DNA of 64,000 bases from Pseudarthrobacter phenanthrenivorans. Lineage in GTDB: Bacteria; Actinomycetota; Actinomycetes; Actinomycetales; Micrococcaceae. The DNA is taken from positions 1 to 64,000 of the forward strand of contig NZ_JWTB01000005.1 of assembly GCF_000813845.1 (NCBI RefSeq). Reading direction: 5' to 3'. The position numbers and the translations under genes are program-made. The notes beneath the pieces were generated by a model that was not told where the DNA came from, did not search any database, and saw only the letters and a program-made list of their open reading frames with translations. Positions 51,051-60,702 of the stretch are shown here, piece by piece; position 1 is the stretch's first letter, and each line of letters starts with the position of its first letter.

Positions 51051-53027
51051 GTGTTGACAATACTGAACGCCGTCAAACGCGTGCTGGTGGGCAGGCCCTT
51101 CCGGAATGACCGCCTGGCCCATACCCTGCTTCCCAAGAAGATCGCCCTTCCGATTTTCGCCTCGGACGCCCTGTCCTCTGTGGCCTACGCACCGGACGAG
51201 ATCCTGCTGACCCTGGCCCTGGCCGGCGTGAGCGCCGTGGCCATTTCGCCCCTGGTGGGGCTCGCCGTCATGGTGGTGCTGCTGACCGTGGTGGCGTCGT
51301 ACCGGCAGAATGTCCACGCCTACCCCTCCGGTGGCGGTGACTACGAGATCGCCAACGAAAACCTCGGCAAATACGCCGGCCTGACGGTGGCCTCGGCCCT
51401 CCTGGTGGACTACGTCCTCACCGTGGCCGTCTCCATGTCGTCGGCGGCCGCGTACCTCACCACCGCGGTCCCGTCGCTGCACGGTGAGCAGGCCGTCATA
51501 GCCACCATCGGCGTCGTCATCCTTGCGCTGGTAAACCTGCGCGGCATCAAGGAAGCGGGCAGCGTCTTCGCCGTTCCCACCTACATCTTCATGGCCTCCA
51601 TCCTGGGCATGACCGCCGTCGGCATCTTCCAGGCCGCAACGGGCCAGCTCGGGGAAGCACCGTCAGCCGCCTTCACCATCGTCCCGGCCGAGGGCTTCGA
51701 CCAGGGCCTGGTGGGCCTCGCCGGAGCGTTCCTGCTGCTCCGGGCGTTCTCCTCCGGCGCCGCCGCGCTGACCGGCGTGGAAGCCATCAGCAACGGCGTT
51801 CCCAATTTCCGGCACCCCAAGAGCAAGAACGCCGCCACCACCCTGCTTCTCCTGGGCCTCATTGGCGCGGCGATGCTGGCCGGCATCATCTACCTTGCGA
51901 ACGCCACCAAGGTCCACATCGTGCTGGACCCGGCAAAGGAATTCCTGCTCAACGGCAATCCGCTGCCCGAGGGCTACATCCAGAACCCCGCCATCAGCCA
52001 GATCGCGCAGACCATCTTCGGGGAGGGATCAATTCCCTTCTACATCGTGGTTGCTGCCACCGGCGTCATCCTGGTGTTCGCATCCAACACCGCCTTCAAC
52101 GGCTTCCCGGTCCTGGGCTCCATCCTCGCCCAGGACGGCTACCTGCCCCGCCAGCTCCGGACCCGCGGTGACCGGCTGGCCTTCAGCAACGGAGTGCTGG
52201 CCCTCGCGGCGGGCGCCCTGGTGCTGATCATTTCGTTTGACGCCGACGTCACCAAACTCATCCAGCTGTACATCGTGGGGGTCTTCATCTCCTTCACCCT
52301 CAGCCAGCTCGGCATGATCCGCCACTGGGGACGGCAGCTGAAACTCGCCAAGGACAAAGCGGTCCGCCGCCGGATGATGAAGTCCCGCACCATTAACAGC
52401 ATCGGCTTCGGTATGACCGGCCTGGTCCTGGTCATCGTCCTCATCACCAAGTTCGAGCAGGGAGCCTGGATCGCGCTCCTGGCCATGTTCATCCTCTTCC
52501 TGATCATGTGGAGCATCCGGGCGCACTACGACAACGTGGCCAAGGAACTCGCCGTGGACGAGGACTCGTCGCCGCGGGCCCTGCCCACGCGGGTGCACGC
52601 CGTGCTGCTGGTGTCGCACGTCCGCAAGCCCGTCCTGCGTGCCCTCGCCTACGCCCGCGCGTCGCGGCCCTCGCGGCTTGACGCCATCACCGTGGACATC
52701 GACCCGGAAGAGACGGCGCACACCATCGCCGACTGGGAAAAGCTTGAAATTCCGGTCCCGCTGACCGTCCTCGCCAGCCCCTACCGCGAGACCGTCACGC
52801 CCATCATGGACTACGTCAAGCAGATGCGCCTCGACTCCCCGCGGGACCTCATCGTGGTCTACATCCCCGAATACGTGGTGGGCAAATGGTGGGAGCAGCT
52901 GGTGCACAACCAGACCGCCCTGCGCATCAAGACCCGGCTGCACTTCGAACCGGGCGTCATGGTGGCCAGCGTCCCCTGGCAGCTCAAGTCCTCCGAAGAA
53001 GCCAAGAACCTCCAGGACGTCCAGTGA
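51051..53027 (+). CDS. APC-superfamily permease, KimA-like potassium transporter
   Basis: This 658-residue protein has the N-terminal signature LPKKIALPIFASDALSSVAYAPDEILL, shared with the KimA/YdaO K+ importer of Bacillus. About twelve helices follow, then a cytoplasmic USP-like C-terminal domain (~490-640, HAVLLVSHVRKPVLRAL). The K+ role is inferred from that resemblance and from the two RCK genes on the opposite strand. The start is GTG at 51051. It overlaps the methyltransferase gene by four bases (GTGA). Confidence 0.82.
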   Translation: MLTILNAVKRVLVGRPFRNDRLAHTLLPKKIALPIFASDALSSVAYAPDEILLTLALAGVSAVAISPLVGLAVMVVLLTVVASYRQNVHAYPSGGGDYEIANENLGKYAGLTVASALLVDYVLTVAVSMSSAAAYLTTAVPSLHGEQAVIATIGVVILALVNLRGIKEAGSVFAVPTYIFMASILGMTAVGIFQAATGQLGEAPSAAFTIVPAEGFDQGLVGLAGAFLLLRAFSSGAAALTGVEAISNGVPNFRHPKSKNAATTLLLLGLIGAAMLAGIIYLANATKVHIVLDPAKEFLLNGNPLPEGYIQNPAISQIAQTIFGEGSIPFYIVVAATGVILVFASNTAFNGFPVLGSILAQDGYLPRQLRTRGDRLAFSNGVLALAAGALVLIISFDADVTKLIQLYIVGVFISFTLSQLGMIRHWGRQLKLAKDKAVRRRMMKSRTINSIGFGMTGLVLVIVLITKFEQGAWIALLAMFILFLIMWSIRAHYDNVAKELAVDEDSSPRALPTRVHAVLLVSHVRKPVLRALAYARASRPSRLDAITVDIDPEETAHTIADWEKLEIPVPLTVLASPYRETVTPIMDYVKQMRLDSPRDLIVVYIPEYVVGKWWEQLVHNQTALRIKTRLHFEPGVMVASVPWQLKSSEEAKNLQDVQ

Positions 53028-54409
53028 CCACCAGAACTTCCACCCCTGCCCAAGCGCCGGACGCTGCCGGGCACGCCGGCGAAGAGGCTGTGCTCGACGT
53101 CGGACCCGTTGCCCACGGTGGGCACTGCGTGGCACGCCACGAGGGCCGTGTCGTCTTCGTCCGGCATGCCATTCCCGGTGAAAAGGTCCGTGTCCGGCTG
53201 ACCGATGCGGGGGAGGACGCCAAATTCTGGCGGGCGGACGTGGTGGAGGTGCTGGAGGCTTCCCCGGACCGCGTGGAGCACTTCTGGCATGCCGCGGATT
53301 CGCTGCGCGCCTGGGGCCACGGCCACCCGCCGGTGGGCGGTGCCGAGTTCGGGCACATGGTGCGGGCCAGGCAGCTCAGCCTGAAGTCGGACGTCCTTGC
53401 CGAGCAACTGACCCGGCTGGCCGGCTTCGGGGAAGTGCCGCCCGCCTGGACCGGCGCCGTGGAAGCCGTGGGGGAAGACGCCGACGGCGGGTCCGGCCTT
53501 GGGTGGCGCACCCGGGCCAGCTTTTCGGTCACCCCCGGCGGCAGGCTGGGCATGCATGCCCACCGCTCCAGCCAGGTCCTTCCCGTGCGGGAAATGCCCC
53601 TGGCCAGCGACGCCATCAACGCACTGCAGCTGTGGGACCTGAACCTGCAGGGGATAGAACGCGTCGAGGTGGCCGCGCCGGCCAACGGTTCCCGCCCCCT
53701 GGTGCTCCTGGCGGCCGCACCCAACACCAAGGACAAGCGCCTGCGGGCAGTCGCCGCAGACGTACAGGGGGATGCTTCGGTGGCAGCCTTCGATCCGATG
53801 ACCGGCCACGTGACCCAGCTCCGGGGACGCACCTGGGTGCAGGAATCCGCCGCCGGGCATGACTACCGGGTAACCGGCGAGGGCTTCTGGCAGATCCACC
53901 GCGACGCGCCCGGGACACTTGTGGAGGCTGTCACAGAATTCCTGCAGGGAGGCGGCTTCCTCGGGCCCGGATCGGTGGTGGCTGATCTCTATGCAGGGGC
54001 CGGGCTCTTCACCGCCGTCCTGGCTGATGCCGTTGGCGAAACCGGATCCGTCCTGTCCGTCGAGGGGGCGCCGGGGACCAGCCGGGACGCCCGGAAAAAC
54101 CTGCACTCCGCGCCGCAGGTGGAAGTGGTCCAGGGCCGCGTGGAGCGTGTCCTGCGCCAGAAACCGCGAAATTTCGACGCCCTTGTCCTCGACCCGCCGC
54201 GGGCCGGGGCCGGGAAAGCCGTGGTCGGCCAACTGGTCGCGTCCAGGCCCCGCGCCATCGCCTACGTATCCTGTGACCCGGCCTCGTTCGCCCGTGACCT
54301 CGGATACTTCCGGCGCTCAGGGTGGGAGCTCGCCGGGCTCCGGGCCTTCGACCTGTACCCGCACACCCACCACCTCGAGACCGTTGCACTGCTGACTCCG
54401 GGTCCATGA
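53024..54409 (+). CDS. TrmA/RumA-family RNA (uracil-5-)-methyltransferase
   Basis: This 461-residue class I SAM methyltransferase has an N-terminal TRAM domain (LDVGPVAHGGHCVARHEGRVVFV). Its SAM-binding motif is VVADLYAGAGLFT, followed by DALVLDPPRAG and the catalytic SCDPASFARDL cysteine motif. It should methylate uridine in tRNA or 23S rRNA; which site cannot be told. It begins with GTG overlapping the permease stop (GTGA). The permease-methyltransferase pairing is conserved in mycobacteria, as I recall. Confidence 0.9.
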   Translation: MTTRTSTPAQAPDAAGHAGEEAVLDVGPVAHGGHCVARHEGRVVFVRHAIPGEKVRVRLTDAGEDAKFWRADVVEVLEASPDRVEHFWHAADSLRAWGHGHPPVGGAEFGHMVRARQLSLKSDVLAEQLTRLAGFGEVPPAWTGAVEAVGEDADGGSGLGWRTRASFSVTPGGRLGMHAHRSSQVLPVREMPLASDAINALQLWDLNLQGIERVEVAAPANGSRPLVLLAAAPNTKDKRLRAVAADVQGDASVAAFDPMTGHVTQLRGRTWVQESAAGHDYRVTGEGFWQIHRDAPGTLVEAVTEFLQGGGFLGPGSVVADLYAGAGLFTAVLADAVGETGSVLSVEGAPGTSRDARKNLHSAPQVEVVQGRVERVLRQKPRNFDALVLDPPRAGAGKAVVGQLVASRPRAIAYVSCDPASFARDLGYFRRSGWELAGLRAFDLYPHTHHLETVALLTPGP

Positions 54410-54424
54410 TGCCGCCGCGGTTTT

Positions 54425-54448
54425 GGACTACGATGGCGGTAGTAGTCC
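54425..54448. promoter_or_regulatory. Inverted repeat between trmA-like gene and acnA
   Basis: GGACTAC (54425-54431) and GTAGTCC (54442-54448) are perfect 7-bp arms separated by ten bases. It may end the methyltransferase transcript or be an operator. Confidence 0.4.
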
Positions 54449-54505
54449 CACGTCGCGCCCGTATTCTCGGCCGGCCGTGTGCAATTTTCGGGCCCTGGAA
54501 ACTAC

Positions 54506-54519
54506 TTAGGGCGTCCTAA
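54506..54519. promoter_or_regulatory. TTAGG-N4-CCTAA dyad upstream of acnA
   Basis: A 14-bp dyad TTAGGGCGTCCTAA lies about 57 bases before the acnA ATG. The arms resemble half-sites of DtxR-type iron boxes, but the spacing is shorter than that 19-bp box. Confidence 0.4.
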
Positions 54520-54575
54520 CTAGCAGGCGGTCAACCGCGCGACAAAGATGAAACTGTTGCGAGAGGAGTCCTGCG

Positions 54576-57401
54576 ATGAGCACTGTGGACAGTTTCGGTT
54601 CAAAAGGCAAACTTAATGTAGCCGGAACCGAGTATGAAATTTTCCGGTTGAACTCCGTTGAAGGTGCAGAAAACCTTCCGTTCAGCCTCAAGGTATTGCT
54701 TGAAAACCTGCTGAGGACCGAGGACGGCGCGAACATCACTGCCGATCACGTCCGCGCTTTGGCAGGCTGGGATCCGAATGCGGAGCCCGATACAGAAATC
54801 CAGTTCACCCCGGCACGCGTGATCATGCAGGACTTCACCGGCGTTCCCTGCGTTGTTGACCTGGCCACCATGCGTGAAGCGGTCAAGGAGCTGGGCGGCG
54901 ACCCCAAGCGGGTGAACCCGCTCGCACCGGCCGAAATGGTGATCGACCACTCGGTCCAGATCGATGCCTTCGGCAACTCCGGCGCACTGGAGCGCAACAT
55001 GGAGATCGAATACCAGCGCAACGGAGAGCGGTACCAGTTCCTGCGCTGGGGCCAGACCGCGTTTGACGACTTCAAGGTGGTTCCCCCGGGAACCGGCATC
55101 GTGCACCAGGTCAACATCGAATACCTGGCCCGCACGGTCATGACCCGTGAAGTGGACGGCGCCCTCCGCGCCTACCCCGACACCTGCGTCGGCACCGACT
55201 CGCACACCACCATGGTCAACGGCCTGGGCGTGCTGGGCTGGGGCGTAGGCGGCATCGAAGCCGAGGCAGCGATGCTCGGCCAGCCCGTCTCCATGCTCAT
55301 CCCGCGCGTCGTGGGCTTCAAGCTCAGCGGCAGCATCCCGGCCGGCGCCACCGCCACCGACGTTGTGCTGACCATCACCGAAATGCTCCGTAAGCACGGC
55401 GTGGTGGGCAAGTTCGTGGAATTCTACGGCGAAGGCGTAGCTGAGGTTCCGCTGGCAAACCGCGCCACCATCGGCAACATGAGCCCCGAGTTCGGCTCCA
55501 CCGCCGCCATGTTCCCGATCGACGACGTCACGCTGGACTACCTGCGCCTCACCGGCCGGTCCGAGCAGAACGTCGCCCTCGTCGAGGCCTACGCGAAGGA
55601 ACAGGGCCTCTGGCACGACGCGTCCCGCGACATCAAGTTCTCCGAGTACCTGGAACTGGACCTGTCCACCGTTGTTCCGTCCATCGCAGGCCCCAAGCGT
55701 CCGCAGGACCGCATCGAGCTGACCGAGGCCAAGGACGAGTTCCGCCACGACCTGCTCAACTACGTCTCGCACGACGCGAACGCGGGCACCCTGGACGAGT
55801 CCCTCGAGGAGAGCTTCCCGGCTTCGGACGCGCCGTCCTTCACGGGCGGAGCGACCCATATCTCGGACACCGACCGCGAACCGCCGAAGTACTCCGCAGC
55901 GCACGGCGGCGCCGGCCGGATCTCCAACCCGGTGCCCGTAAAGATGGCTGATGGCCGCGAGTTCGAGCTGGACCACGGTGCAGTCACCATCGCGTCCATC
56001 ACCTCCTGCACCAACACATCCAACCCGTCGGTCATGCTGGCCGCCGCGGTCCTGGCGCGCAACGCCGTCGAAAAGGGCCTGACCGCCAAGCCGTGGGTCA
56101 AGACCTCCGTGGCCCCTGGCTCCAAGGTCGTCACCGACTACTACGAGAAGTCCGGCCTGACCCCGTACCTGGAGAAGCTCGGCTTCTACATCGTGGGTTA
56201 CGGCTGCGCCACCTGCATCGGCAACTCGGGCCCGCTGGAAGCGGAGATCTCCGAGGCCGTCCAAGCCAACGATCTCGCCGTCGCCGCCGTCCTCTCCGGC
56301 AACCGCAACTTCGAAGGCCGCATCAACCCGGACGTCAAGATGAACTACCTGGCCTCGCCGCCGCTGGTCATCGCCTACGCCCTGGCCGGTTCGATGGACT
56401 TCGACTTCGAGACCGATTCGCTCGGCAAGGACGAGGCCGGCAACGACGTCTTCCTGAAGGACATCTGGCCCAACCCGGTTGAGGTCCAGCAGGTCATCGA
56501 TTCCTCGATCGACAAGGAAATGTTCGCCAAGGGTTACGAGGGCGTCTTCGACGGGGACGACCGCTGGAAGGCGCTGGACACCCCGGCCGGCGACACGTTC
56601 GCCTGGGATCCGAACTCCACGTACGTCCGGAAGCCCCCGTACTTCGAGGGCATGCAGGCGCAGCCTGAACCGGTCAAGGACATCACCGGCGCCCGCGTGC
56701 TCCTGAAGCTCGGCGACTCCGTCACCACGGACCACATCTCCCCGGCCGGTTCGTTCAAGTCCGACACCCCCGCCGGCCAGTACCTCCTGGCCAACGGCGT
56801 GGAGCGCAAGGACTTCAACTCCTACGGCTCCCGCCGTGGCAACCACGAGGTGATGATCCGCGGCACGTTCGCGAACATCCGCATCAAGAACCAGCTCCTG
56901 GACGGCGTCGAGGGTGGCTTCACCCGCGACTTCACCCAGGCTGACGGCCCGCAGGCCTACGTCTACGACGCCGCCCAGAACTACCAGGCAGCCGGCACCC
57001 CGCTGGTAGTCCTGGCAGGCAAGGAATACGGTTCCGGTTCGTCCCGCGACTGGGCCGCCAAGGGCACCGCCCTGCTGGGCGTCAAGGCCGTCATTGCCGA
57101 GAGCTACGAGCGCATCCACCGCTCCAACCTCATCGGCATGGGCGTCCTGCCGCTGCAGTTCCCGGCCGGCGAGAACGCCGCCAGCCTGGGCCTGTCCGGT
57201 ACGGAAACCTTCTCGGTGGAGGGCGTTACCGCCCTGAACGAGGGCACCACGCCCAAGACCCTGAAGGTCACCGCCACCGCCGAGGACGGTTCCTCGAAGT
57301 CCTTCGACGCCGTCCTGCGCATCGACACCCCGGGTGAAGCGGACTATTACCGCAACGGCGGCATCCTGCAGTACGTGCTGCGCCAGATCTCCGTCAACTA
57401 A
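54576..57401 (+). CDS. acnA: Aconitate hydratase A
   Basis: This 941-residue [4Fe-4S] enzyme isomerises citrate to isocitrate in the TCA cycle. The N-terminal [14 protein letters not shown] and [22 protein letters not shown] are diagnostic. The three cluster cysteines sit in [11 protein letters not shown] and [12 protein letters not shown]. The swivel domain includes [13 protein letters not shown] and [15 protein letters not shown]. An actinobacterial insert of about 50 residues ([13 protein letters not shown] region) lies before the second cysteine block. GAGAGGAG precedes the ATG. A good terminator follows. Confidence 0.96.
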   Translation: MSTVDSFGSKGKLNVAGTEYEIFRLNSVEGAENLPFSLKVLLENLLRTEDGANITADHVRALAGWDPNAEPDTEIQFTPARVIMQDFTGVPCVVDLATMREAVKELGGDPKRVNPLAPAEMVIDHSVQIDAFGNSGALERNMEIEYQRNGERYQFLRWGQTAFDDFKVVPPGTGIVHQVNIEYLARTVMTREVDGALRAYPDTCVGTDSHTTMVNGLGVLGWGVGGIEAEAAMLGQPVSMLIPRVVGFKLSGSIPAGATATDVVLTITEMLRKHGVVGKFVEFYGEGVAEVPLANRATIGNMSPEFGSTAAMFPIDDVTLDYLRLTGRSEQNVALVEAYAKEQGLWHDASRDIKFSEYLELDLSTVVPSIAGPKRPQDRIELTEAKDEFRHDLLNYVSHDANAGTLDESLEESFPASDAPSFTGGATHISDTDREPPKYSAAHGGAGRISNPVPVKMADGREFELDHGAVTIASITSCTNTSNPSVMLAAAVLARNAVEKGLTAKPWVKTSVAPGSKVVTDYYEKSGLTPYLEKLGFYIVGYGCATCIGNSGPLEAEISEAVQANDLAVAAVLSGNRNFEGRINPDVKMNYLASPPLVIAYALAGSMDFDFETDSLGKDEAGNDVFLKDIWPNPVEVQQVIDSSIDKEMFAKGYEGVFDGDDRWKALDTPAGDTFAWDPNSTYVRKPPYFEGMQAQPEPVKDITGARVLLKLGDSVTTDHISPAGSFKSDTPAGQYLLANGVERKDFNSYGSRRGNHEVMIRGTFANIRIKNQLLDGVEGGFTRDFTQADGPQAYVYDAAQNYQAAGTPLVVLAGKEYGSGSSRDWAAKGTALLGVKAVIAESYERIHRSNLIGMGVLPLQFPAGENAASLGLSGTETFSVEGVTALNEGTTPKTLKVTATAEDGSSKSFDAVLRIDTPGEADYYRNGGILQYVLRQISVN

Positions 57402-57429
57402 CGGGATCTGCCAGCAGGCAGCAGCCACC

Positions 57430-57468
57430 CCGAAGCCCCGGCCGGTCACGGACCAGCCGGGGCTTCGG
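57430..57468 (+). terminator. Rho-independent terminator of acnA
   Basis: A perfect 13-bp stem (57430-57442 with 57456-57468) is followed by CTTTTC. Confidence 0.88.
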
Positions 57469-57544
57469 CTTTTCAGCGACGTCCGGCCCTGCGAACCGAG
57501 GCGTTAGAGTTAAACGGCACGTCTACCACCCAAAGGAGGGGTCA

Positions 57545-59518
57545 TTGGGAATCTTGGACACCATCCGGAATCCGCAGGACCTGAACGAGTTGACCGAGGA
57601 ACAGCTGGAACAGCTGGCCTCGGAGATCAGGGAATTCCTGATCACGAACGTCTCGCAGACGGGCGGCCACCTCGGACCCAACCTCGGCGTCGTGGAACTG
57701 ACGCTGGCCGTGCACCGCATCTTCGAATCTCCCCGTGACAGCATCGTCTTCGATACGGGACACCAGTCCTACGTCCACAAACTGCTCACCGGACGCCAGG
57801 ATTTCAGCACCCTCCGCCAGGAAGGCGGCCTCTCCGGCTACCCCTCCAGGGCAGAGTCGGAGCATGACATCGTCGAAAGCTCCCACGCGTCCTCCTCGCT
57901 GTCCTGGGCCGATGGGATCTCCCGCGCCCGGCAGTTGACCGGGGAGGGCGACCGGCACGTCGTCGCGGTGGTGGGCGACGGCGCCCTCACCGGCGGCATG
58001 GCCTGGGAAGCCATCAACAACATCGCCGCGGACAAGAAGCGCCGCGTGGTCATTGTCGTCAACGACAACGGCCGCTCCTACGCCCCCACTGTGGGCGGAT
58101 TCGCGGACTACCTCGCATCGCTGCGCCCCACCATCGACTCCTTCCGCGCCGCCCCCGCCTACGAGGGTGCACTCGACTGGTGGAAGAAGCGGCTGCAGAA
58201 CGGCGGCCCCGTGGGCCAATTCACTTACAAGAGCCTGCATGCCATGAAGAAGGGCATCAAGGACTGGTGGGCGCCGCAGGGCATGTTCGAGGACCTCGGC
58301 ATGAAATACATCGGCCCGGTGGACGGCCACAACCTCCAGGCCATCGAGCACGCCCTGTCCACCGCCAGGAACTACGGCGGCCCCGTGATCGTGCACGCGA
58401 TGACGGAAAAAGGCCACGGCTACGCGCCGGCCCGCGCCCACGAGGCCGACCAGTTCCACGCCGTCGGCATCATCGATCCGGAAACCGGTGAACCCACGGG
58501 CAGCGGCGGCGCCCAGTCCTGGACCTCCGTGTTCGCTGACGAGATCGCCGCCATCGCCGACGAGCGCGAGGACATCGTCGGCATCACCGGCGCCATGCTG
58601 ATCCCGGTGGGGCTGCACAAGTTCGCCGCCAGGCACCCGAAGCGTGTCATCGACGTCGGCATCGCCGAGCAGCACGCCCTCACCGCAGCTGCCGGCATGG
58701 CCTTCGGCGGCCTGCACCCGGTGGTTGCCGTCTACGCCACCTTCCTGAACCGGGCCTTCGACCAGCTGCTCATGGACGTCGCCCTCCACAAGGCCGGCGT
58801 CACCATCGTCCTGGACCGTGCCGGCGTCACGGGACCGGATGGCGCCAGCCACCACGGCATGTGGGACATGGCCATGGTCCAGATCGTGCCCGGCCTGCAC
58901 CTGGCTGCGCCCCGCGACGCCTCGCGCCTCCGCGAGGAACTGCGCGAGGCCGTGGCCGTCAGCGACGCCCCCACTGTCGTCCGCTTCTCCAAAGGTTCCG
59001 TAGGCCCCGAAGTGGAAGCGATCGAACGCCTCAGCGACGGCGTGGACGTCCTTGCCCGCCGGCCGTCCGGGTCCACCGAAAACGACGTACTGATCGTCAG
59101 CGTCGGCGCCATGTCCGAACTTGCCCTCGACGTCTCCGCCCGGCTGGGTGCCCAGGGCATCAGCACCACCGTGGTGGATCCCCGCTGGGTCCTGCCCGTG
59201 CGCCGCTCCATCGTTGCGCTGGCCTCGCACCACCGCCTGGTGGTCTGCATCGAAGACGGCGTCCGGGCCGGCGGCGTCGGCTCCCGCATCCGGCAGGAAA
59301 TGCGCGCCGCCGGGGTGGACACCGCCCTAAACGAGGTGGGCCTGCCCGTGGAGTTCCTGGACCACGGCACCCGCAACCAGGTGCTGGAGCGTGTTGGGCT
59401 GACCGCCCAGCAAATTACGCACGACGTCGTCGCACAGGTTTTGGGAACCAAAGTTCCGTTCGCGCGGCCCCTGCCCGGGCAGCAGCACCCCACCACCGGC
59501 AGCCTTCCGATCCTGTGA
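57545..59518 (+). CDS. dxs: 1-deoxy-D-xylulose-5-phosphate synthase
   Basis: This 657-residue thiamine diphosphate enzyme condenses pyruvate and glyceraldehyde 3-phosphate, the entry step of MEP isoprenoid synthesis. The TPP motif [16 protein letters not shown] ends in VNDN. The transketolase central domain ([20 protein letters not shown]) and C-terminal domain are complete. The start is an unusual TTG at 57545, chosen because AGGAGG lies five bases upstream and the family N-terminus ([13 protein letters not shown]) begins there. TAGAGT at 57505 could be its -10. Its stop overlaps the DUF402 start. Confidence 0.96.
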   Translation: MGILDTIRNPQDLNELTEEQLEQLASEIREFLITNVSQTGGHLGPNLGVVELTLAVHRIFESPRDSIVFDTGHQSYVHKLLTGRQDFSTLRQEGGLSGYPSRAESEHDIVESSHASSSLSWADGISRARQLTGEGDRHVVAVVGDGALTGGMAWEAINNIAADKKRRVVIVVNDNGRSYAPTVGGFADYLASLRPTIDSFRAAPAYEGALDWWKKRLQNGGPVGQFTYKSLHAMKKGIKDWWAPQGMFEDLGMKYIGPVDGHNLQAIEHALSTARNYGGPVIVHAMTEKGHGYAPARAHEADQFHAVGIIDPETGEPTGSGGAQSWTSVFADEIAAIADEREDIVGITGAMLIPVGLHKFAARHPKRVIDVGIAEQHALTAAAGMAFGGLHPVVAVYATFLNRAFDQLLMDVALHKAGVTIVLDRAGVTGPDGASHHGMWDMAMVQIVPGLHLAAPRDASRLREELREAVAVSDAPTVVRFSKGSVGPEVEAIERLSDGVDVLARRPSGSTENDVLIVSVGAMSELALDVSARLGAQGISTTVVDPRWVLPVRRSIVALASHHRLVVCIEDGVRAGGVGSRIRQEMRAAGVDTALNEVGLPVEFLDHGTRNQVLERVGLTAQQITHDVVAQVLGTKVPFARPLPGQQHPTTGSLPIL

Positions 59519-60135
59519 GGGACGAAGACGAACTGAAGTACCCTGGCCCCGCCGGGGAGGCCGGACCGGTTCTGCACACCACCACCACGCGGGTACCCAA
59601 CGGCCTGGAGCCGGGCCAGCTGGTGGTTTCCCGCAACCGCAAATGGAACGGCAAGGCGCATTGGGTGGTGCCCGGCCGTTACCTAGGCGAGGACCAGTAC
59701 GGCTGGTGGATCTTCCAGGGCACCAACGAGTTCTGCTCCCGCCCCGGGGCCGCCTTCTACACGCGCTCCGATGCCGTGCTGCTGGTGCCGCGCGAGGGCG
59801 ACTGGGTGGCCACGTTCTACGACTCCGCCCACCCCAACGGCGTGCGCGTCTACGTGGACCTGGCCGTGGGGCACGAGTGGACGCACATCCGTCCCGCCGT
59901 GACCGAGTTCCATGTGATCGACATGGACCTGGACGTCATCCGCACCGCGGACCGCGGCGTCTTCATCGATGACCAGGACGAATTCGCGGAGCACAGCATC
60001 GCCATGCATTACCCCCAGCGGCTGATCGAGGACATCCAGTCCGCCGCGGACGGGCTGTACCACGCCGTGAAGGCGCAGCATGCGCCTTTCGACGGCACCG
60101 ACGTCGAATGGTTTACAAAAGGACGCACCATATGA
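59515..60135 (+). CDS. DUF402 family protein (nucleotidyl/phosphate hydrolase-like)
   Basis: This 206-residue protein has the FAU-1-like DUF402 fold: [17 protein letters not shown], then [11 protein letters not shown] and the metal-site [22 protein letters not shown]. Relatives hydrolyse nucleoside diphosphates or act on RNA ends. The GTG at 59515 overlaps the dxs stop (GTGA) and its own stop overlaps the next ATG (ATGA), so it is made with Dxs. How it serves isoprenoid metabolism, if at all, is unclear. Confidence 0.85.
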   Translation: MRDEDELKYPGPAGEAGPVLHTTTTRVPNGLEPGQLVVSRNRKWNGKAHWVVPGRYLGEDQYGWWIFQGTNEFCSRPGAAFYTRSDAVLLVPREGDWVATFYDSAHPNGVRVYVDLAVGHEWTHIRPAVTEFHVIDMDLDVIRTADRGVFIDDQDEFAEHSIAMHYPQRLIEDIQSAADGLYHAVKAQHAPFDGTDVEWFTKGRTI

Positions 60136-60692
60136 GCGGCATTGTCAGGGTTTACAAGCGCGACGACGAAGGCGTCCTCCACTTCCGGGAGGCCTGGTTT
60201 GACGAGGACTACTCGCAGTTCGTGATGAACTTCGGCGTGGTGGGGCACCAGAGCAAGACCGAGGAAACGGACGTCCCCGACGCCGACGCTGCAGAGGGCC
60301 TCCTGGACGCCTTTGCCGTGCAGTGCACCGAGGACGGGTATGCCGAGATTCCCGCTGAGGAACAGTCCTGGGTGGTGGCCCAGTTCGCGCTCAAGACCCG
60401 GGAAGGCACGGAACGTGACCGGCGCCTTGAGCAAAAGGCCAAGGACGCCCTCATCAGCCACCTTGCATGGCGCGGGCTGGGCACGGTGGAGCGCTCCGAA
60501 TTTACCGACCACAAGCTCAACATCTTCTGCCTGTGCCCGGACGTCAACAAGGCCGTCAACGCCATCAAGGTCTGCGCCCGGGGAGAGGACCTTGACTTCA
60601 CCAAGCTCAGCATCGGCGCCGCCCCCTATGCCGAGCCCGGGCACTACAAACTCAAGCACCCGGCCAGGCCGGCCGGCAGCTTCAGCCTTTAG
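60132..60692 (+). CDS. Hypothetical protein in the dxs operon
   Basis: This 186-residue soluble protein is one I cannot assign. It starts [34 protein letters not shown] and has a helical middle (EGTERDRRLEQKAKDALISHLAW) and a beta-rich end (HKLNIFCLCPDVNKAVNAIKVC). No membrane helix or signal peptide is present. The ATG at 60132 overlaps the DUF402 stop. The next gene follows after 10 bases with its Shine-Dalgarno in this stop codon. Confidence 0.75.
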   Translation: MSGIVRVYKRDDEGVLHFREAWFDEDYSQFVMNFGVVGHQSKTEETDVPDADAAEGLLDAFAVQCTEDGYAEIPAEEQSWVVAQFALKTREGTERDRRLEQKAKDALISHLAWRGLGTVERSEFTDHKLNIFCLCPDVNKAVNAIKVCARGEDLDFTKLSIGAAPYAEPGHYKLKHPARPAGSFSL

Positions 60693-60702
60693 GAGACCTT
60701 CG

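Noticed and set aside
54427-54443. CTAC...GTAG upstream of acnA as a fourth BlaI operator.
   Set aside because: The spacing between arms is seven, not five, and the outer TT/AA bases are missing.
54600-57449. A 949-codon antisense frame over acnA, and similar long antisense frames over sucB, lpdA, parE, cydA and dxs.
   Set aside because: High G+C third positions in the sense genes keep the antisense frames open. They lack ribosome binding sites and protein features.
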